NCBI GenBank assembly: GCA_036741795.1
Contig: DAINRO010000023.1
Span: 1 to 31,523 of the forward strand
Direction of reading: 5' to 3'
DNA: 31,523 bases
DNA from: DATKKM01 sp036741795
Lineage (GTDB): Bacteria; Chloroflexota; Dehalococcoidia; SM23-28-2; RBG-16-64-32
A program made the position numbers and the translations under genes. Positions 23,042-30,737 of this stretch are shown here, one piece after another. The notes beneath the pieces are model-generated. The model was not told the origin of the DNA. It saw only the letters and a program-made list of their open reading frames with translations, and did no database searches. How positions within the stretch are numbered: the first letter of the stretch is position 1; each line of letters begins with the position of its first letter.

Positions 23042-24148
23042 CTACGGCCCGGCTAGCTCCTCGCTCGCCGCCTTCATTCCGTCCAGCACGGCCTGCCGCT
23101 CGGCACCCTGCATCGGTACGGGCTGGGCGTAGTTCTCGATGAGCGTCGGCGTGTACTCCACGCCGATAAGGACGTCGTCGTAGAAGGTGTACTTGCCGAT
23201 TACGCCGACGCGCGTTTCGTAGCTCCACATTTGGTCGAAGATGAAGTTGCCGTGGGCGTAGGCGATGTACCCGTCCTTGTGGACCTCGACGGCCTGCACC
23301 CAGTGCGGGTGGTTGCCGATGACCAGGTCGGCGCCGGAGTCGACCATCAGGTGGGCCAGTTCGACCGGGTTGTCCAGCGCGACGCCGCCCGCGCTCTGCG
23401 GCAGGGAGACGTACTCCGCACCCCAGTGGACGCCGACCGCAAGGACGTCAACCTGAGGGCGCAGCGCCTTAATCTGAGCAGCCATCCCGTCCCGGTCCAC
23501 GACCTCGCCGACCGCTCCCACTCCGAGGAAACCGAACTTAAGGCCGCGCACGTCGACGATGGCCGCCGTATCTCGGTCCGCCCACTTGATCGCGCCCGCT
23601 TCGAGGTGGCGCACCGTTTCGTCGATGCCCGGCTTGCCGTAGTTGCCGATGTGGTTGTTCTCCAGCGTTGCCACGTCCACGCCCGCCTCCTGCAACGCGG
23701 CGACGAAGCCGGGACGCCCGCAGAACGTGAAGCCGTCGACATGCACCGGGCAGTGCTCAACCAGCGGCGCCTCCAGGTTGATTACGGTGATGTCCGCGGC
23801 AGCGGTGATGTCCGATGTGGCGCGGACCGGGTAGAGGAAGTCGTCGCCCAGATTGCGGATCGTGAAGTCGGTGTACCGGGCAGGGATAACGTCGCCGGTG
23901 GCGATGACCGTGCGGAGTCGCGCCGGGTCGAGGTTGTACTGCGTTAAGTCACGCGGGGCGAAGACGTCGCCGATCGCAAGCGGCCGTATGGCAAACGGCG
24001 TCGGCGAGGGCGACGGAGTCGCAGTGCGGACGCGCGTCGGCGTCGGCGTCGCCGAGTCCTGCTCCTCTGTGGGCGCTGAGGCTTCCTCGGCGCAGGCGGC
24101 GATAGCGAGGAGGCAAGCCGCCACGATCACGGTGCGAGCCGTCCTCAT
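23042..24148 (-). CDS. CapA-family lipoprotein
   Basis: A 368-residue protein with a lipoprotein signal (ACLLAIAAC, lipid-carrying Cys at residue 19), then a Thr/Pro/Ser-rich linker to about residue 50, then a PGA_cap (CapA) metallophosphatase-like domain: ATGDVIPARY, ITVINLEAPLV, VATLENNHIGNYG, VGVHWGAEY, VIGNHPHWVQ and YAHGNFIFDQ. The Asp, Asn and His residues of these motifs bind two metals. Such proteins take part in poly-gamma-glutamate or other surface polymer metabolism; the rest of the cap operon is absent, so a stand-alone surface hydrolase is more cautious. It converges with the permease (10 nt) and diverges from the acyl-CoA dehydrogenase. Confidence 0.85.
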   Translation of the reverse strand: MRTARTVIVAACLLAIAACAEEASAPTEEQDSATPTPTRVRTATPSPSPTPFAIRPLAIGDVFAPRDLTQYNLDPARLRTVIATGDVIPARYTDFTIRNLGDDFLYPVRATSDITAAADITVINLEAPLVEHCPVHVDGFTFCGRPGFVAALQEAGVDVATLENNHIGNYGKPGIDETVRHLEAGAIKWADRDTAAIVDVRGLKFGFLGVGAVGEVVDRDGMAAQIKALRPQVDVLAVGVHWGAEYVSLPQSAGGVALDNPVELAHLMVDSGADLVIGNHPHWVQAVEVHKDGYIAYAHGNFIFDQMWSYETRVGVIGKYTFYDDVLIGVEYTPTLIENYAQPVPMQGAERQAVLDGMKAASEELAGP

Positions 24149-24157
24149 TGCAGCGCC

Positions 24158-24167
24158 AGTATATACT
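24158..24167. promoter_or_regulatory. Shared palindromic -10 of a divergent gene pair
   Basis: AGTATATACT is self-complementary and gives TATACT on both strands. On the plus strand it ends 10 nt before ATG 24178; on the minus strand 9 nt before the capA-like ATG 24148. The whole gap between the two starts is only 29 bp, and neither gene has a Shine-Dalgarno site. Confidence 0.55.
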
Positions 24168-24177
24168 CGCGCACAGT

Positions 24178-25350
24178 ATGGATTTTCGCTTCTTGCCCGA
24201 TGAAGAGGCGTTCCGCGCCGAGGTGCGCGGCTTCCTGTTGGACGCGCTGCCCGACAACTGGGGTGACGGCTCCGCCACCGCGCACTTCGGCGAGGGCGAG
24301 GACGACCGCTGGGAGTTCCTGCGCTCGTTCCAAAGGCGGCTGGCGGAGAAGGGGTGGCTCACCCTCGGCTGGCCGAAGGAGCACGGTGGGCAGGCGGCGG
24401 GGGTGATGCAGCAGGTGATCTACAACGAGGAGATGGCCTGGCATCGCGCTCCCACCCAAATCGGCGTCGGGCCGGACCGTGTCGGGCCTACGATCATCCT
24501 CTACGGCACGGAGGAGCAGAGGGCGAAGCACCTCCCGGGCATCGCCAACGCGGAGACCGTCTGGTGCCAGGGGTTCAGCGAGCCGTCGTCCGGCTCTGAC
24601 CTCGCCTCACTCGAAACCCGCGCCGAGATCGACGGGGACTTCTTCGTCGTGAACGGCCAGAAGATCTGGACTTCGCTGGCGCATAAGGCGGATTGGTGCA
24701 TCCTCCTCGCGCGCACCGATGCCGAGGCGCCGAAGCACAAGGGGATCAGTTACCTGCTGGCGGACATGTCGCTGCCGGGAATCACCGTCCAGCCCCTGAT
24801 CGACATCACGGGCCGGCACGCATTCAACCAGATCTTCTTCGACAACGTGCGCATTCCCCGGGATTGCCTTGTTGGCGAGATGAACTCCGGCTGGTACGTC
24901 GCGGCTGCGACGCTGGACTTCGAGCGCTCCGGGATCAACCGGGTTGTTGCGGGAGCACGCGTGTACGAGGAGATCGTTGGATACGCGCGATCGGTGGCAT
25001 CCGGAGTGCGCCCGTCAGTCCGCGCGAAGCTCGCGGAACTTGGGATCGAACTGAACCTCGGCCGCTTGCTCGCTTATCGGGTGGCATCGATGCAGGCGCG
25101 CGGGCAGGTGCCGAACGCCGAAGCGTCGATGTCCAAGATGTATGGTTCGGAGCTGCAGCAGCGGCTTGCGGACGCCGGGCTGCAGATGCTGGGACTTGGC
25201 GGACAGGTGCAATCCGGACGGTGGGCGCCGCTGGCGGGTCGGCTCGAAGGTTATTACCGCCATACCGCCGGACTCACGATCGCGGCGGGGACAAGCGAGA
25301 TCCAGCGCAACATCATAGCCGGCCGCGGGCTTGGCCTGCCCCGCGGCTAG
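24178..25350 (+). CDS. Acyl-CoA dehydrogenase (FadE type)
   Basis: A 390-residue flavoprotein. MDFRFLPDEEAFRAEVRGFL and GWLTLGWPKEHGG form the N-terminal helical domain; WCQGFSEPSSGSDLASL and NGQKIWTSLAHKADWCILLART the FAD-facing beta domain; and the C-terminal helices end with TAGTSEIQRNIIAGRGLGLPRG, the usual terminal block. It should introduce a trans-2 double bond into an acyl-CoA, passing electrons to ETF. The sequence is of the actinobacterial FadE-like subgroup that includes steroid and branched-chain enzymes. The ATG at 24178 follows the shared -10 by 10 nt. The next gene starts within its stop codon. Confidence 0.9.
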   Translation: MDFRFLPDEEAFRAEVRGFLLDALPDNWGDGSATAHFGEGEDDRWEFLRSFQRRLAEKGWLTLGWPKEHGGQAAGVMQQVIYNEEMAWHRAPTQIGVGPDRVGPTIILYGTEEQRAKHLPGIANAETVWCQGFSEPSSGSDLASLETRAEIDGDFFVVNGQKIWTSLAHKADWCILLARTDAEAPKHKGISYLLADMSLPGITVQPLIDITGRHAFNQIFFDNVRIPRDCLVGEMNSGWYVAAATLDFERSGINRVVAGARVYEEIVGYARSVASGVRPSVRAKLAELGIELNLGRLLAYRVASMQARGQVPNAEASMSKMYGSELQQRLADAGLQMLGLGGQVQSGRWAPLAGRLEGYYRHTAGLTIAAGTSEIQRNIIAGRGLGLPRG

Positions 25351-25919
25351 TGCTCGACTGCACATCCGCCGCCGCACTGCGCGCCACTGTCTCACCACCG
25401 CCCCGCTGGCCCACCCACATCAAGGTCATCCTCCTGTCGCTCGTCGGCGGGTTCCTTGGGATTCTCGGTTCGTTCGTGGGGGAGTTACAGGCGGGAGGCT
25501 TCCTGCTGATCGTCTTCATCGGAGCCCCGATCATCGAGGAGGCGCTCAAACCGATTGGCGTCTACCTCGCGCTCGTCCGCTGGCCGCGGGCGCTCACCAA
25601 CCGCCTATACCGCGCGCTCCTCTGCGCTGGAGCGGGAGCGGTGTTCGGGCTGATAGAGAGCGCCATCTATGTCTTCGTCTACGCCCCGGACCACCCGGAC
25701 TGGTACCCGGCATTCCGCTTTACGGTGCCGGTCTTCCTGCACGCGCTGGCAAGTTTCGTTGTCGGTCTTGGCCTCGACTGGCGCATGCCCGAATGGGTGA
25801 ACCACGGCACGAAGCTCCCGAAACGCGCCCGCAACTTCTACTTCGCCGGTGTTACGATGCACGCTACCTACAACACGTTGGCCGTCGTCCTGACATTTGC
25901 CGGCGTATTTGACTTCTAG
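25350..25919 (+). CDS. PrsW-like intramembrane metalloprotease
   Basis: About 189 residues and mostly membrane helices. The PrsW/CAAX-like pattern is visible: APIIEEALKPIG (Glu63, Glu64, Lys67), FGLIESAIYVFVY, FLHALASFVVGLGLD and FAGVTMHATYN, with the Glu and His residues that bind zinc. PrsW proteins cut anti-sigma factors or other membrane proteins. The start is GTG 25350, which shares its first base with the TAG stop of the acyl-CoA dehydrogenase gene. A much longer open frame reaches back inside that gene but has no coding character. AGGAGG of the following gene overlaps its end. Confidence 0.75.
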   Translation: MLDCTSAAALRATVSPPPRWPTHIKVILLSLVGGFLGILGSFVGELQAGGFLLIVFIGAPIIEEALKPIGVYLALVRWPRALTNRLYRALLCAGAGAVFGLIESAIYVFVYAPDHPDWYPAFRFTVPVFLHALASFVVGLGLDWRMPEWVNHGTKLPKRARNFYFAGVTMHATYNTLAVVLTFAGVFDF

Positions 25920-25928
25920 GAGGTCGCC

Positions 25929-26411
25929 GTGGAGTTCGAGACTGTCCGGAAACATTGCCCTCTCTGCGACGGAGAGGTGGAAATGCCGACCGACTTGATG
26001 GCCGGCATGGCAGCAGTGCCACGCATGCTCGCGCGGTCTTTCAAGGAGCCGCGCCAGATGGATGACGAGGGCTGGACTCCCCACGAGATCGCGGCGCACA
26101 TGGCGGATGTCGAGGTGATGCTGGCCTGGCGCATAAGGTCCGTGCTGGCGGAGGACTCGCCGACGTTGCAGCCGATGGACGAAGAACTCTGGGGCACGAC
26201 CCTCTATTACCGGGAGCGCGAGCTGGCGACATCGCTGTCGACGTTCGCAGCGAACCGCCAGGCGAACCTTGAGCTACTCCGCTTCGCGGGCGAGACGGGG
26301 TTAGACCGGCCGTTCAACCACCCGCAGTTCGGGGACCGGCCGCTGCGGATAATGGTCGAGCACATCGCCGATCACGACATCGAGCACTTGAAACAGATCC
26401 GCGGGGAGTGA
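25929..26411 (+). CDS. DinB-like four-helix protein
   Basis: A 160-residue protein. WTPHEIAAHMADVEVMLAWRI and the C-terminal IMVEHIADHDIEHLKQIRG carry the three His residues expected to bind a metal in the DinB/YfiT four-helix fold. Such proteins are putative thiol-dependent transferases or stress proteins. A CPLC pair near residue 10 is unusual for the family and might bind zinc. The start is GTG 25929 with AGGAGG at 25918-25923, which overlaps the prsW-like stop. It ends 15 nt from the convergent TIM-barrel gene. Confidence 0.8.
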   Translation: MEFETVRKHCPLCDGEVEMPTDLMAGMAAVPRMLARSFKEPRQMDDEGWTPHEIAAHMADVEVMLAWRIRSVLAEDSPTLQPMDEELWGTTLYYRERELATSLSTFAANRQANLELLRFAGETGLDRPFNHPQFGDRPLRIMVEHIADHDIEHLKQIRGE

Positions 26412-26426
26412 TCATGAGTTTAGGTG

Positions 26427-27509
26427 TTAGGTGACGCTGCGGAATTCTTCGCTCAGGATGGCCCAGACCTTGTCGCCATCCTGACAGGCGATCTGCGACA
26501 TGGTTTCGGTGGCGCGGAACGACCAGGCGGCAAGGTAATTCGCACCCGCCTCTTTCGCGACCTTTACTCCCATCCTGAGTTCGTCCTCGCGGCCGGCAGG
26601 GATGCGGAACGCCTGGAGCCAGAGTTGGAGTTCGCGGTCATGCTTGCGGCAGGCGTCGGCAGCTAGTTCGCTATAGGTCCGCATGAACGCTTCGGGATCG
26701 ACTCCGAAGAGGTACCAGTAAGGATCGGTGCCGAAGATGTCGAGATCCGGGATGGCGGCGCAGCGTTCGAAGTCACCGATGCCGATGTGGAGGAGGGCGT
26801 CAACGGCCCCACTCGCGGTGCCCCCGACGGACGCCTCGACGACGGACTTCAAGCGCTGCGCGGGCTCGGGAAAGCCATGCGAATCAAGATCGGTTGGCAC
26901 GGGACAAAGGGCGTTGCGTAAGCCTTTCTCGTGACCGTAGCGGGTCATTTCCGCTAACAGGCCGAGTAGCGAGTCCTCGCGGAACTGTTTGACATCCGGC
27001 GTGAACTCCTGGGGCAGGGCATGGCCGAAGCGGTCCTTGTACAACCCAGAGCAGGTCTCGCAGTAACACGCCCATGCTGGGGAGAGGTCCCTGACGAATA
27101 GTCCTGTGTAGAAGTGGGGCTCGTCCCACATGATTGCGTCGCCACCGCAGGCCGCAGCCGCGTCGACCCAGTGGCGGAGGAAATCGCATGTCGCCGGGTG
27201 ATTGGGGCAAGCGTGGCCGACGGTGCGGCCATCGGAGAGCACCTGCCGGGCTTCCGGGTGCTCCAGCGGGAAACGGGTGAACGTCTCGCCGGAGAAGATC
27301 CCGGCGAGGCCCCAGGTGTCGTACCAGACCTCCATCTCAAGCTCGTGCGTCGCAGTGGCGATGGTGGCCATGGTTTCGCGATAGTAGGCGAGGTCGGTTT
27401 CCGTATAGCAGTGGACGACGTAGGAGCAGCCGATGTCCGCCATTTCCCGCAGGTCATGGCGGACGTGGCGGATGTCCCGGGAGGAGAAGTAGCTGACGCC
27501 GGTCTTCAC
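26427..27509 (-). CDS. TIM-barrel glycoside-hydrolase-like protein
   Basis: A 360-residue soluble protein with the look of a (beta/alpha)8 barrel: MKTGVSYFSSRDIRHVRHDL, YVVHCYTETDLAYY, EVWYDTWGLAGIFSGETF, DAIMWDEPHFY (128-134, a possible acid residue at a strand end), then WACYCETCSGLYKDRFG with Cys148, Cys150, Cys153, a motif seen in several uncharacterised glycoside-hydrolase-like barrels. DLDIFGTDPYW and YLAAWSFRATE fit later strands. No family can be named with certainty. The start is GTG 27509 in a GTGA overlap with the SnoaL-like gene; the frame is open further up to 27710 inside that gene but without homology. Confidence 0.65.
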   Translation of the reverse strand: MKTGVSYFSSRDIRHVRHDLREMADIGCSYVVHCYTETDLAYYRETMATIATATHELEMEVWYDTWGLAGIFSGETFTRFPLEHPEARQVLSDGRTVGHACPNHPATCDFLRHWVDAAAACGGDAIMWDEPHFYTGLFVRDLSPAWACYCETCSGLYKDRFGHALPQEFTPDVKQFREDSLLGLLAEMTRYGHEKGLRNALCPVPTDLDSHGFPEPAQRLKSVVEASVGGTASGAVDALLHIGIGDFERCAAIPDLDIFGTDPYWYLFGVDPEAFMRTYSELAADACRKHDRELQLWLQAFRIPAGREDELRMGVKVAKEAGANYLAAWSFRATETMSQIACQDGDKVWAILSEEFRSVT

Positions 27510-27907
27510 TTGCCCCAGCCCTCGTAGGGTTCGTGACGGCCTTCTTCGGTGACCCATGTATCTCTTTGTTCGCAGCAGAGGCCTTCCGAATCGAACCGGA
27601 GCATTGAAGTACCGACGATGGTGGTGACCTTGTCCCCGGTTTCTTTGAGGACGGCCCAGTACTCCACGGCAGCCCGGTCGCGATCGATGATTGGCTCGCC
27701 AAACCAGCATTCAGCTGATTCCTGGGTTTCGAAGGACCATGCCGCGTATTCCCTGGCTCCATCGCGACCGATGTGCGGGTCACGGAACGGGAGTGAGCGG
27801 AAAGCGGCATCGGCGGAGTAGAGCCGGGCCACGCCGTCAGGGTCGGCCGCGGGCCACGACTGCGACCAACCTTCGATCCAGGCACGCACAGCGGCTTCAG
27901 TATCCAT
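27506..27907 (-). CDS. SnoaL-like (NTF2-fold) protein
   Basis: A 133-residue protein with the SnoaL/NTF2-like pattern: MDTEAAVRAWIEGWSQSWPAADPDGVARLYSADAAFRSLPFRDPHIGRDGAREYAAW, then alternating strands (AVEYWAVLKETGDKVTTIVGTSMLRFDSEGLCCEQRDTWV). The cone-shaped fold serves polyketide cyclases, isomerases and many small-molecule enzymes; the residue set does not fix a reaction. ATG 27907 is chosen because the fold begins there; the frame is open far upstream through the divergent phosphatase gene but has no coding character. It is coupled to the TIM-barrel gene by GTGA and lies 60 nt from the divergent phosphatase start. Confidence 0.75.
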   Translation of the reverse strand: MDTEAAVRAWIEGWSQSWPAADPDGVARLYSADAAFRSLPFRDPHIGRDGAREYAAWSFETQESAECWFGEPIIDRDRAAVEYWAVLKETGDKVTTIVGTSMLRFDSEGLCCEQRDTWVTEEGRHEPYEGWGK

Positions 27908-27948
27908 ATACGGAAGGTTACTACGGCGTCGTCGCCGGGGCCCGACGT

Positions 27949-27957
27949 TGGTATGAT
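27949..27957 (+). promoter_or_regulatory. Extended -10 ahead of the phosphatase gene
   Basis: TGGTATGAT fits an extended -10 and ends 10 nt before ATG 27968. No Shine-Dalgarno site is present. An in-frame ATG at 27953 lies inside the -10 and is therefore an unlikely start. Confidence 0.4.
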
Positions 27958-27967
27958 CAGGCCCGTC

Positions 27968-28669
27968 ATGTCTGAGCGACCGGTTCCACAGGGCGACCCG
28001 ATCTTCTACTTCTTCCGGGACGTCATGCTCACGGGCGGAGACGCGACGCGGATCTACTTGATCCGGCACGCCCAGTCCGAGGGAAACACCGGCGAGGACA
28101 TGGCGACGGGAGACCCGGACCTGACCGAGGTCGGGCGGGAGCAGGCGCGGCGACTCGGGTTGCGGATGAAAGGCCAGAAGCTGGACGTGATCTACGCGAG
28201 CCCGCTGCGGAGGACGCAGGAGACGGCCGGACAGATCGCGGACGTGACGGGGCTTGAAGTGCTGCCGAAGCACGACCTTGTGGAGGTAACGCTGGGACAG
28301 GCAGATCACGACATCCGGCTGCTCCCGCCGGAACAGCAGGCAGAGGTGGCTCGGCGGATCGATGAGGACGGCACCTGGGACGCGTTCCCGGGGAGCGAGG
28401 GCAGCGGCGCCGCGAGGACGCGGATCGGAAGGGTGATGGACGAGATCATCGCCGCGCACCCGGCGCAGCGAGTTGCTGTAGTGTGCCACGCGGCTGTGAT
28501 CCAGACCTACATCTCGATGGTGCTGGGTCTGGAGCGCGACTTCATCTTCTACCCGTTCAACGCGAGCATCGCCTCGATCCGAGCGAAGGGGAAGCGGCGG
28601 GTGATCTGGCGGCTTAACGACGTGGCGCACCTGGCCGATATGCCAGCTGGCTTTGCGGGGATAAGTTAG
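27968..28669 (+). CDS. Histidine phosphatase (phosphoglycerate-mutase-like)
   Basis: A 233-residue protein. LIRHAQSEGN (31-40) carries the Arg-His of the RHG motif, with Ala in place of Gly; DLTEVGREQARRLG, VIYASPLRRTQETA and VVCHAAVIQTYISMVLG complete the two-His, two-Arg phosphate pocket. These enzymes remove phosphate from sugars, nucleotides or proteins via a phosphohistidine. Substrate is unknown. The ATG at 27968 follows an extended -10 by 10 nt and may be the first base of a leaderless transcript. The stop overlaps the convergent membrane-protein gene by 4 nt. Confidence 0.87.
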   Translation: MSERPVPQGDPIFYFFRDVMLTGGDATRIYLIRHAQSEGNTGEDMATGDPDLTEVGREQARRLGLRMKGQKLDVIYASPLRRTQETAGQIADVTGLEVLPKHDLVEVTLGQADHDIRLLPPEQQAEVARRIDEDGTWDAFPGSEGSGAARTRIGRVMDEIIAAHPAQRVAVVCHAAVIQTYISMVLGLERDFIFYPFNASIASIRAKGKRRVIWRLNDVAHLADMPAGFAGIS

Positions 28670-29310
28670 GCTCGGGTTTCCGCTTCAGGACGAGCGGCAA
28701 ACGCGACGATCAATACCCAAATTGGAAACAGCACGAACGGCATCGTCATGGGCGACAGCAGGAGCACGGCCGCGACGATGAATCCCAGCAGAGAAACGAT
28801 GCCTGGCAATGTCCCTCCAGACCGCCCGACGAAGGACGTAAGCGCCACGAACGCTGCGGCTGTCCACCCTCCCGCCACGAGCAGCAGCACATAGCCGAAC
28901 TGCGGCAGCACTACGACTGTGCTCCCTTCGAAAGGGGTCTCGGTTTCGTCGAAGAGATCGGCGAACCCCCGGCTGAAGTCCACCGTGACGAGCGCCGCTG
29001 CCGCGGCAATGACGAATGTCGCGAGAAGCAGCGACAGACGTTCGGCGTATCCGGCAATGGCCGACTCGCGATCCGGATCAAGCCTGTTAAGCAGGAGGTT
29101 GCCGAACGCCACGAACGCAAGGGCGCCGACCAAGAGCGCACTTCCGCCTATGAGTCCACGAGCCCTGTTTGAGGAGTCGTCGTAGTAGTCAATAAAGACG
29201 TAGTCCGGGTCTCCGAAGGCACCTAGCAACTCGCCGAGCAGTGCAATCCCGATGAGAATGAGGGCGGCGCTCGTAACGCCGACCGCGCGCAGGGCGGCAG
29301 CCGAGGTCAT
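28666..29310 (-). CDS. Six-helix membrane protein of unknown function
   Basis: A 214-residue protein I do not recognise. Hydrophobic helices lie at about residues 12-31, 53-75, 92-109, 133-150, 152-162 and 168-207 (likely two). An Asp/Tyr-rich loop (DYVFIDYYDDSSN) follows the first helix and another acidic loop (RGFADLFDETETPFEG) the third; both are probably on the same side. No transporter signature is seen. The ATG is coupled to the mandelate racemase-like stop by ATGA, so it may assist uptake or handling of that enzyme's substrate. Confidence 0.65.
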   Translation of the reverse strand: MTSAAALRAVGVTSAALILIGIALLGELLGAFGDPDYVFIDYYDDSSNRARGLIGGSALLVGALAFVAFGNLLLNRLDPDRESAIAGYAERLSLLLATFVIAAAAALVTVDFSRGFADLFDETETPFEGSTVVVLPQFGYVLLLVAGGWTAAAFVALTSFVGRSGGTLPGIVSLLGFIVAAVLLLSPMTMPFVLFPIWVLIVAFAARPEAETRA

Positions 29311-30431
29311 TCAGCCCCTTTGCGCTCGTACTTCGCGGCCTTCTCTTCGTCAATTTCGATGCCGAGGCCCGGGCCGTCCGGAGTTTTTACGTAGCCCTCG
29401 GCGTCGATGGTGATTGGCTCTTTGAAGAGGAAGTCGCGGCGTTCCGGGACCCAGTTTGGTGGGTCGTAGGGAAACTCGATGTAGGGGACAACGCGGCTGG
29501 CCGCGGCGCAATGAAGATTGGCAATCATGCCGATGCCGTTGGTCCAGGTGTGCGGGCTGAAGATCTTGCCCGCGCCTTCAACCATGGCGGCGATCTTACG
29601 GGTGGCGGCTATGCCACCAATCATCGTGGCATCCGGCTGGTAGATGTCGAAGCAGCCTTTCTCCAGGTAAGCCGCGATCTCTTCCGGTCCGCGGTTCAGT
29701 TCCCCTCCCGCTAGGCGAAGAGTTGTCAGGTGGCTGCGTAGCTCTGCGAGGCCGTCGTAGTCATAGGCGTCAAGGGGTTCCTCGAGCCAGTACACCCCGA
29801 ATTCCTCCATCGCTTTCGCGGCGGCGATTGCGGTCTTGAGGTCCCAGCGGTGGCGCTGTTGGTCGGGCGGGATGCGCCAGCCCCAGTTGCCGTCCACCAT
29901 TATGTCGACTTTGTCGCCGACTGCCTTCCGGACGGCTTCCAGGGTCTTGATGTCGTCGCGCCAGTCTTCGCTATGGAAGCGGATCTTCATGGCGCGGAAG
30001 CCAGCGACGATGGTCTCCTGAGCGGCCTCGGCGCGGGCGGCGGTGGGTCTCAGCTCCCCGGTGGAGGCGTAGGCGCGGAGTCGGTTGTGCGCCCCGCCGA
30101 GTAGCTTGTACACCGGCTGGCCGGACGCTTTGCCGATGATGTCCCAGAGCGCAATCTCGACCGGCCAGGGACGACCGACGAAGAAGGCCATGGAGCGAAG
30201 GTTGTAGTAGTGCTGGTCGATGAGGAACGGGTCCTGACCGACGAGAAAGCGGGCGGCGGCATCCCAGCGCACGGGCACGCCGCCCGAACCGATACCGGTG
30301 ATCCCTTCGTCCGTGTGAATCTCGACGACGGTGGTGCGCGACTTAACGTGCGGGAAGGGCTCCCAGGTGGGGTGGAACGGCCGCTCAAGGGGCATCTCGA
30401 ACTGGCGAACGCGGACTTCGGTGATTTTCAT
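29307..30431 (-). CDS. Mandelate racemase/muconate lactonizing enzyme family protein
   Basis: A 374-residue enolase-superfamily enzyme. The capping domain is MKITEVRVRQFEMPLERPF and the barrel carries MKIRFH (Lys149-x-Arg151-x-His153), metal ligands Asp180 (MVDGNWGW), Glu217 or Glu218 (LEEP) and Glu244 (AGGELN), plus Asp267 (QPDAT) and His294 (SPHTWTNG). The Lys and His/Asp bases on opposite faces are those of acid-sugar dehydratases and racemases. It likely dehydrates a sugar acid; the exact one is not readable. The gene overlaps the membrane protein by 4 nt and has a candidate promoter and leader hairpin upstream. Confidence 0.88.
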   Translation of the reverse strand: MKITEVRVRQFEMPLERPFHPTWEPFPHVKSRTTVVEIHTDEGITGIGSGGVPVRWDAAARFLVGQDPFLIDQHYYNLRSMAFFVGRPWPVEIALWDIIGKASGQPVYKLLGGAHNRLRAYASTGELRPTAARAEAAQETIVAGFRAMKIRFHSEDWRDDIKTLEAVRKAVGDKVDIMVDGNWGWRIPPDQQRHRWDLKTAIAAAKAMEEFGVYWLEEPLDAYDYDGLAELRSHLTTLRLAGGELNRGPEEIAAYLEKGCFDIYQPDATMIGGIAATRKIAAMVEGAGKIFSPHTWTNGIGMIANLHCAAASRVVPYIEFPYDPPNWVPERRDFLFKEPITIDAEGYVKTPDGPGLGIEIDEEKAAKYERKGAE

Positions 30432-30516
30432 GGATGGGTTGCTGCGATGGTAGGGCGGGGAGAAGACAGGAGCAAGGAATCAGAAGTCAGGGGTGGAGGA
30501 GTCCAGGAAAAGGCGA

Positions 30517-30542
30517 GGCCACCTGCACCCCCACAGGTGGCC
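30517..30542 (-). terminator. Perfect hairpin in the leader/terminator region
   Basis: GGCCACCTG (30517-30525) and CAGGTGGCC (30534-30542) form a perfect 9-bp stem with an 8-nt loop. Read on the minus strand it is followed after 5 nt by TTTT. It could end the CoA-transferase transcript or act as an attenuator for the mandelate racemase-like gene, which starts at 30431. Confidence 0.55.
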
Positions 30543-30622
30543 CATTAGCTCGGGATTGGATCGGGGAACAGATGCCGCATCCGTGTCCCTTGACGCCACA
30601 CCCCCTTGCTTGCCTGCGGGTA

Positions 30623-30650
30623 ATTATCTACACCCTGCGTAACACGTCAA
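30623..30650 (-). promoter_or_regulatory. Sigma-70-type promoter candidate
   Basis: On the minus strand TTGACG (30650-30645) and GATAAT (30628-30623) are 16 nt apart, close to consensus at both boxes. It would drive the mandelate racemase-like gene with a leader of about 185 nt that contains the hairpin at 30517-30542. The rest of the 306-bp spacer shows no gene. Confidence 0.5.
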
Positions 30651-30737
30651 CCGCTGAGATGTATACGGGGCTCACAAGATTCCCAATAACCGTGCGGCAG
30701 AGGTCACTCGGCCTCCGCCATCTGCGGAAATCCGCGC

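Noticed and set aside
24693..25919. 408-residue version of the PrsW-like protein
   Set aside because: The first 219 codons overlap the acyl-CoA dehydrogenase gene in another frame and look non-coding; GTG 25350 gives a normal-sized protein.
27506..28630. 374-residue version of the SnoaL-like protein
   Set aside because: The upstream part is antisense to the histidine phosphatase; the NTF2 fold starts at ATG 27907.
30550..30737. tRNA or other structured RNA in the right-hand spacer
   Set aside because: No cloverleaf, CCA end or T-loop sequence could be found; only a promoter-like element on the minus strand stands out.
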